Below are positions 37,454 through 40,370 of a stretch of 40,370 nucleotides of DNA, piece after piece. The position numbers and the translations under genes were made by a program. How positions within the stretch are numbered: position 1 is the stretch's first letter; every line of letters starts with the position of its first letter. Location: positions 1-40,370 of the forward strand of contig JAHDDR010000013.1 in assembly GCA_020629255.1 (NCBI GenBank), read 5' to 3'. The notes beneath the pieces are model-generated. The model saw nothing but the letters and a program-made list of their open reading frames with translations. It was not told the DNA's origin and made no database searches. This DNA is from Saprospiraceae bacterium. GTDB taxonomy: Bacteria; Bacteroidota; Bacteroidia; Chitinophagales; Saprospiraceae.

Positions 37454-38434
37454 ATGTCTAAAAAAGTATTTGTAACAGGAGCTACCGGACTTGTCGGTTC
37501 ACATCTCGTTCCCTTATTATTAGAGAAAGGATATGATGTTAGGGCTAGCAAGCGGGAAAGTAGCAACATGGATTTGGCACAATCATTTGTAGATAAGATC
37601 GAATGGGTTGTAGGAGATATTTTGGATGTCCCTTTTTTAGAAGATGTTTTGAAAGATGTAGATTGGGTTTTCCACTGTGCTGCCATGGTTTCATTTTCTC
37701 CGAGAAAGGTTCAGCAAATGATGGATGTGAATGTGACTGGAACGGCAAACTTGGTTAATATTTCACTTCACCATACAATAGAAAAATTCATCCACACTAG
37801 TTCAATTGCTGCAATCGGCAGACCCATCTCCCATACTGACATGATCACAGAAAAGACAAAATGGCAAGAGAGCTCTATGAATTCTTTTTATGCAAAAAGT
37901 AAATTCCAAGCAGAACTTGAAGTATGGAGGGGTTTTGCAGAAGGGCTACCTGTTATCATTGCCAATCCGTCGGTTATATTAGGCAAAGGTCATTGGGATA
38001 CCGGAAGTTCTAGGTTATTTTCGAATGTGAAAAATGGCTTGAAAGTATATCCCCCCGGTTCTACTGGTTTTGTGGATGTTCGGGATGTTGCTGAAGCATT
38101 ACTACTTTTAGCTGAAAAAAACATCATTGGGGAGCGTTTTATATTGAATGGTACAAATGCTCCATACAAAGATTTTCTGGATTCGACTGCACAAGAATTA
38201 GGTGTAAAACCTCCTAGTATTAAAATTACCCCTTTGCTACAAGCTCTATCTTGGAGAGTGGAAAAAGTACGTTCTTTTTTCACAGGCAAGAGTCCTTTGG
38301 TGACTAAGGAAACTGCACAATTAGCTTGTTCTACCTATCAATATTCGAATGAGAAATCAAAAGCAATTGGAATTACTTATAGGAATTTGGATGATACGAT
38401 TCGGCACACTTGCCAATTTCTGAAAGGGAGCTAA
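37454..38434 (+). CDS. NAD-dependent epimerase/dehydratase family protein (extended SDR)
   Basis: This is a 326-residue extended short-chain dehydrogenase. The N-terminal Rossmann motif TGATGLVG is at residues 8-15, with catalytic Ser116/Ser117 in HTSSIAA and the YxxxK pair Tyr146/Lys150 (SFYAKSK). The C-terminal substrate domain is of the dihydroflavonol-4-reductase-like type (VVGDILDV, NPSVILG, FVDVRDVAEALLLLAEK). The bound dinucleotide is probably NADPH, judging from Lys/Arg after the second strand (ASKRESS). The physiological substrate cannot be told: in this subgroup it may be a sugar nucleotide, a flavonoid-like ketone or a sterol-like ketone. It lies 4 nt after anmK, with a shared terminator downstream. 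Confidence 0.88.
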   Translation: MSKKVFVTGATGLVGSHLVPLLLEKGYDVRASKRESSNMDLAQSFVDKIEWVVGDILDVPFLEDVLKDVDWVFHCAAMVSFSPRKVQQMMDVNVTGTANLVNISLHHTIEKFIHTSSIAAIGRPISHTDMITEKTKWQESSMNSFYAKSKFQAELEVWRGFAEGLPVIIANPSVILGKGHWDTGSSRLFSNVKNGLKVYPPGSTGFVDVRDVAEALLLLAEKNIIGERFILNGTNAPYKDFLDSTAQELGVKPPSIKITPLLQALSWRVEKVRSFFTGKSPLVTKETAQLACSTYQYSNEKSKAIGITYRNLDDTIRHTCQFLKGS

Positions 38435-38447
38435 GGGAAGAAAGTTG

Positions 38448-38492
38448 TTGTTTTTAGTTATTGAGTAGATTCTTTCTATAGACATCAAACAC
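38448..38492 (-). repeat. Second copy of the post-terminator sequence
   Basis: Matches 20211-20275 at both ends: a 17-nt identity at the outer end and TAGACAT..CAAxCAC at the inner end. Like the first copy it directly follows the terminator of an OmpA-domain gene on the minus strand. Confidence 0.6.
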
Positions 38493-38528
38493 AAAAAAGC
38501 CTTCTGGAAAATTCCAGAAGGCTTTTTT
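38493..38528. terminator. Bidirectional terminator between convergent genes
   Basis: A 17-bp perfect stem (AAAAAAGCCTTCTGGAA at 38493-38509, complement at 38512-38528) has a 2-nt formal loop and symmetric A/T runs. It serves both the SDR gene (+) and the OmpA-family gene (-). Confidence 0.9.
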
Positions 38529-38554
38529 TGTAATGAGGACTAACCTTTTTTTGA

Positions 38555-40366
38555 TTAGTACTTCACTGGAGCAGAACCGCTAGTTCCGAATCCACCAGAA
38601 GTAGTTCCAGAAGGTGATCCCATATCCATTTCTCCGTTACAGATTCTAAACTCAACACGACGGTTGATGAAAGAAGAAGCGTTGGTATCAACTAGAGGTG
38701 TTTCTTCTCCACCATAGTTAACTTTCAAACGACTTGGAGAAATTCCATAAACTTGAACCAAGTAATCAACAGCTGTCTTAGCACGGTTGTAAGAAAGTGT
38801 TTGGTTGTAATCATTGTTATTCAATCTGTCAGTATGACCAACAGCAACAACACAGATTTCAGGACACTCTTTCATTACACGAGCAATGTGGTGCAATTGA
38901 ACTTTAGCATCAGCCTTCAAGCTGTATTTGTTCAAATCGAAGTGAATCATGGGTAAGAACCAATTAGTACAACCTGTGTTGCCTACAACTTGAGTTCCAC
39001 CTACTCTATCCACATCCCATTTCTCAGCTTTACCAATTCTGATGATATCTTCTTTAGTCAAGCACTCTTCACATACTTCAACTTCAGGAGCAACTCCTTT
39101 CTCATCTACATTAGAGATCAAGTCGAATGGAGTGTAAGGCTCTTCATCATCACAATCGAATACTCCATCACCATCGCTATCTAAACGACGACCTTTTGTA
39201 TCAACTGGACAACCTTCTGGTGTGTCTGGTTCTTCATCGAACTCATCAACAACACCATCACCATCAGCATCTTTCAAAGTGAATTTGTTCTTTTTCAACT
39301 CAGCGATATCTCTCATAGAAGCATCTAGAGGATTCACCCAGTAAAGAGGCTCAACAGCATCTTTTCTCATTAAGTTGAAATTGATTTTCAAGTTTGTGTA
39401 GTGAGGAACATCTACGTTACGTCCTGCTACGTGACCATCTAAATCATCATTCAAACTTACCATTGCTTGGTGCTCTAAAGCGATATTCAAGCGCTTTCCG
39501 AATTTGCGAGCAATTCCAGCACCTACATCTACAGATGGCATTAATGCGAAATTGTCCTTACCTAGTAAGTTGAAATCTTGATAACCAGGTACATCTACAT
39601 CTCCATCATCAGGATTACCATTACCATAAACAAATGGAGTTTCGTAAGATTTGTCTAGGTAATCCTTAACCGCTTTGATACGATCTCTGTTCAACCATTC
39701 GTTATTGTTTTCACTTGATTCGACAATAACAGACATTCCCGGATTACCATTTCTATCTACATAGTGGCTATCTCCATCCAATAAATTGGTTTTCCCTTTG
39801 TAGTACATCAAAGATGGACCAGCAAAGACATAGAAATTCCATTTATTCTCTTTCTTATGGAAAAGAATATTTGAAATATTAGCAATGAAATGCCCAGAAA
39901 CCCAACCAGTTGTAGTTTTATAGTTTCTGTAAAATTTAGACCCATGGTTGTAACCTAAAGCTTCATAAGTAGCTTGAGGAAGTTGGATACCACTACCTTC
40001 ATCGTCATCTGAAGTGTTGTATCCCATTCTTGAACGTCTATCTTCTAAACCGAAGTTTTGACCGAAGACTCCTTGAACTCTCCAAGACATGGTGTAATTA
40101 ATAGCCCTTCTAAGATGGAGACCAATCCCCCAACCTGGGCGTGCATAAACATCACCGTGAATAAAGTGATGACCAATACTAAGACCTATTTCAGTCCCGT
40201 GTTTGGGTTTAGGAGGAAAGTACTTATCGTCTGAAACTTCAGTTCTCTCCTCATCTTGGAATCCTTCTGAGGATCCTTCATAAGATGGTACGTCTAAACT
40301 ACTCTGCGCAAACGTAAATGTAACGCAAAACAGCAAAACCAACAAAGCGTAAATTCTCTTCGTCAT
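38555..40366 (-). CDS. OmpA-family outer membrane protein with thrombospondin type 3 repeats
   Basis: This 603-residue protein has a signal peptide (MTKRIYALLVLLFCVTFTFAQ). Residues 50 to about 340 have alternating aromatic/charged strands (GLSIGHHFIHGDVYARPGWGIGLHLRRAI and similar) like an eight-stranded or larger beta-barrel. Residues 364-412 hold two calcium-binding thrombospondin type 3 repeats (DADGDGVVDEFDEEPD, DSDGDGVFDCDDEEP). Residues about 468-575 are an OmpA peptidoglycan-binding domain: IHFDLNKYSL, VGHTDRLNNNDYNQTLSYNRAKTAVDYL and RRVEFRIC, with the conserved Asp and Arg. The Gly/Ser-rich C-terminus follows. The start ATG is at 40366, so its promoter lies outside the window. It probably links the outer membrane to the cell wall, as OmpA does. 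In OmpA-domain type it parallels the 990-residue YegP/OmpA protein. Confidence 0.93.
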   Translation of the reverse strand: MTKRIYALLVLLFCVTFTFAQSSLDVPSYEGSSEGFQDEERTEVSDDKYFPPKPKHGTEIGLSIGHHFIHGDVYARPGWGIGLHLRRAINYTMSWRVQGVFGQNFGLEDRRSRMGYNTSDDDEGSGIQLPQATYEALGYNHGSKFYRNYKTTTGWVSGHFIANISNILFHKKENKWNFYVFAGPSLMYYKGKTNLLDGDSHYVDRNGNPGMSVIVESSENNNEWLNRDRIKAVKDYLDKSYETPFVYGNGNPDDGDVDVPGYQDFNLLGKDNFALMPSVDVGAGIARKFGKRLNIALEHQAMVSLNDDLDGHVAGRNVDVPHYTNLKINFNLMRKDAVEPLYWVNPLDASMRDIAELKKNKFTLKDADGDGVVDEFDEEPDTPEGCPVDTKGRRLDSDGDGVFDCDDEEPYTPFDLISNVDEKGVAPEVEVCEECLTKEDIIRIGKAEKWDVDRVGGTQVVGNTGCTNWFLPMIHFDLNKYSLKADAKVQLHHIARVMKECPEICVVAVGHTDRLNNNDYNQTLSYNRAKTAVDYLVQVYGISPSRLKVNYGGEETPLVDTNASSFINRRVEFRICNGEMDMGSPSGTTSGGFGTSGSAPVKY

Positions 40367-40370
40367 AGGG

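Overview
This is an AT-rich chromosomal window from a member of the Bacteroidota. The evidence: secreted proteins with type IX secretion (T9SS) C-terminal sorting domains, the N-terminal domain that opens with QGISYQA, promoter boxes of the Bacteroidota form TAnnTTTG instead of an E. coli -10, a long-chain orotidine decarboxylase, and an OmpA protein carrying thrombospondin type 3 calcium repeats. The sequence alone does not fix the class. A cytoplasmic YegP-repeat/OmpA fusion and the adhesin-like genes make me lean towards a Saprospiria- or Chitinophagia-like lineage. No rRNA, tRNA, CRISPR array, prophage or insertion sequence was seen.

Layout. 1-6.3 kb (+): pyrF, a HerA-type ATPase, a small membrane protein, a secreted EEP-fold phosphodiesterase and a 760-residue T9SS cargo protein. 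6.4-14.7 kb (-): a TolB-propeller/amidohydrolase, an unknown exported protein, gpsA, an RNase D-like exonuclease and a three-repeat helix-hairpin-helix membrane protein. 14.8-18.8 kb (+): gyrB, a DUF1272 zinc-ribbon protein, and a T9SS cargo protein coupled by ATGA to a protein with five 40-residue tandem repeats. 18.8-23.3 kb (-): a DEAD-box RNA helicase and the 990-residue YegP-repeat/OmpA protein. 23.6-26.9 kb (+): an MFS transporter and a Na/Pi-cotransporter-PhoU protein. 26.9-28.9 kb (-): a TlpA-like thioredoxin lipoprotein with two small membrane proteins. 29.3-36.2 kb (-): a complete four-gene RND efflux operon led by its own TetR regulator. 36.3-38.4 kb (+): anmK and an SDR-family epimerase/reductase. 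38.6-40.4 kb (-): an OmpA-family outer-membrane protein.

How the parts fit. Much of the window is core metabolism and cell-envelope maintenance: pyrimidine and phospholipid precursors, peptidoglycan anchoring and recycling, efflux, phosphate transport and protein export. Regulation is readable. Eight TAnnTTTG/TAnnTTCG boxes lie upstream of genes, and eight hairpin terminators lie at gene ends, four of them between convergent genes. For gyrB and anmK the box lies only 4-6 nt before the start codon, which predicts leaderless transcripts.

The most unusual items are: the cytoplasmic 6 x 120-residue YegP array tethered through one membrane helix to a periplasmic peptidoglycan-binding domain; a conserved sequence beyond the terminators of the two OmpA-domain genes; a palindromic element in the 440-bp gap at 28.9-29.3 kb; a 9-nt triple direct repeat in the tetR/anmK intergenic region; and an acidic N-terminal extension plus an extra membrane insertion in the RND pump.
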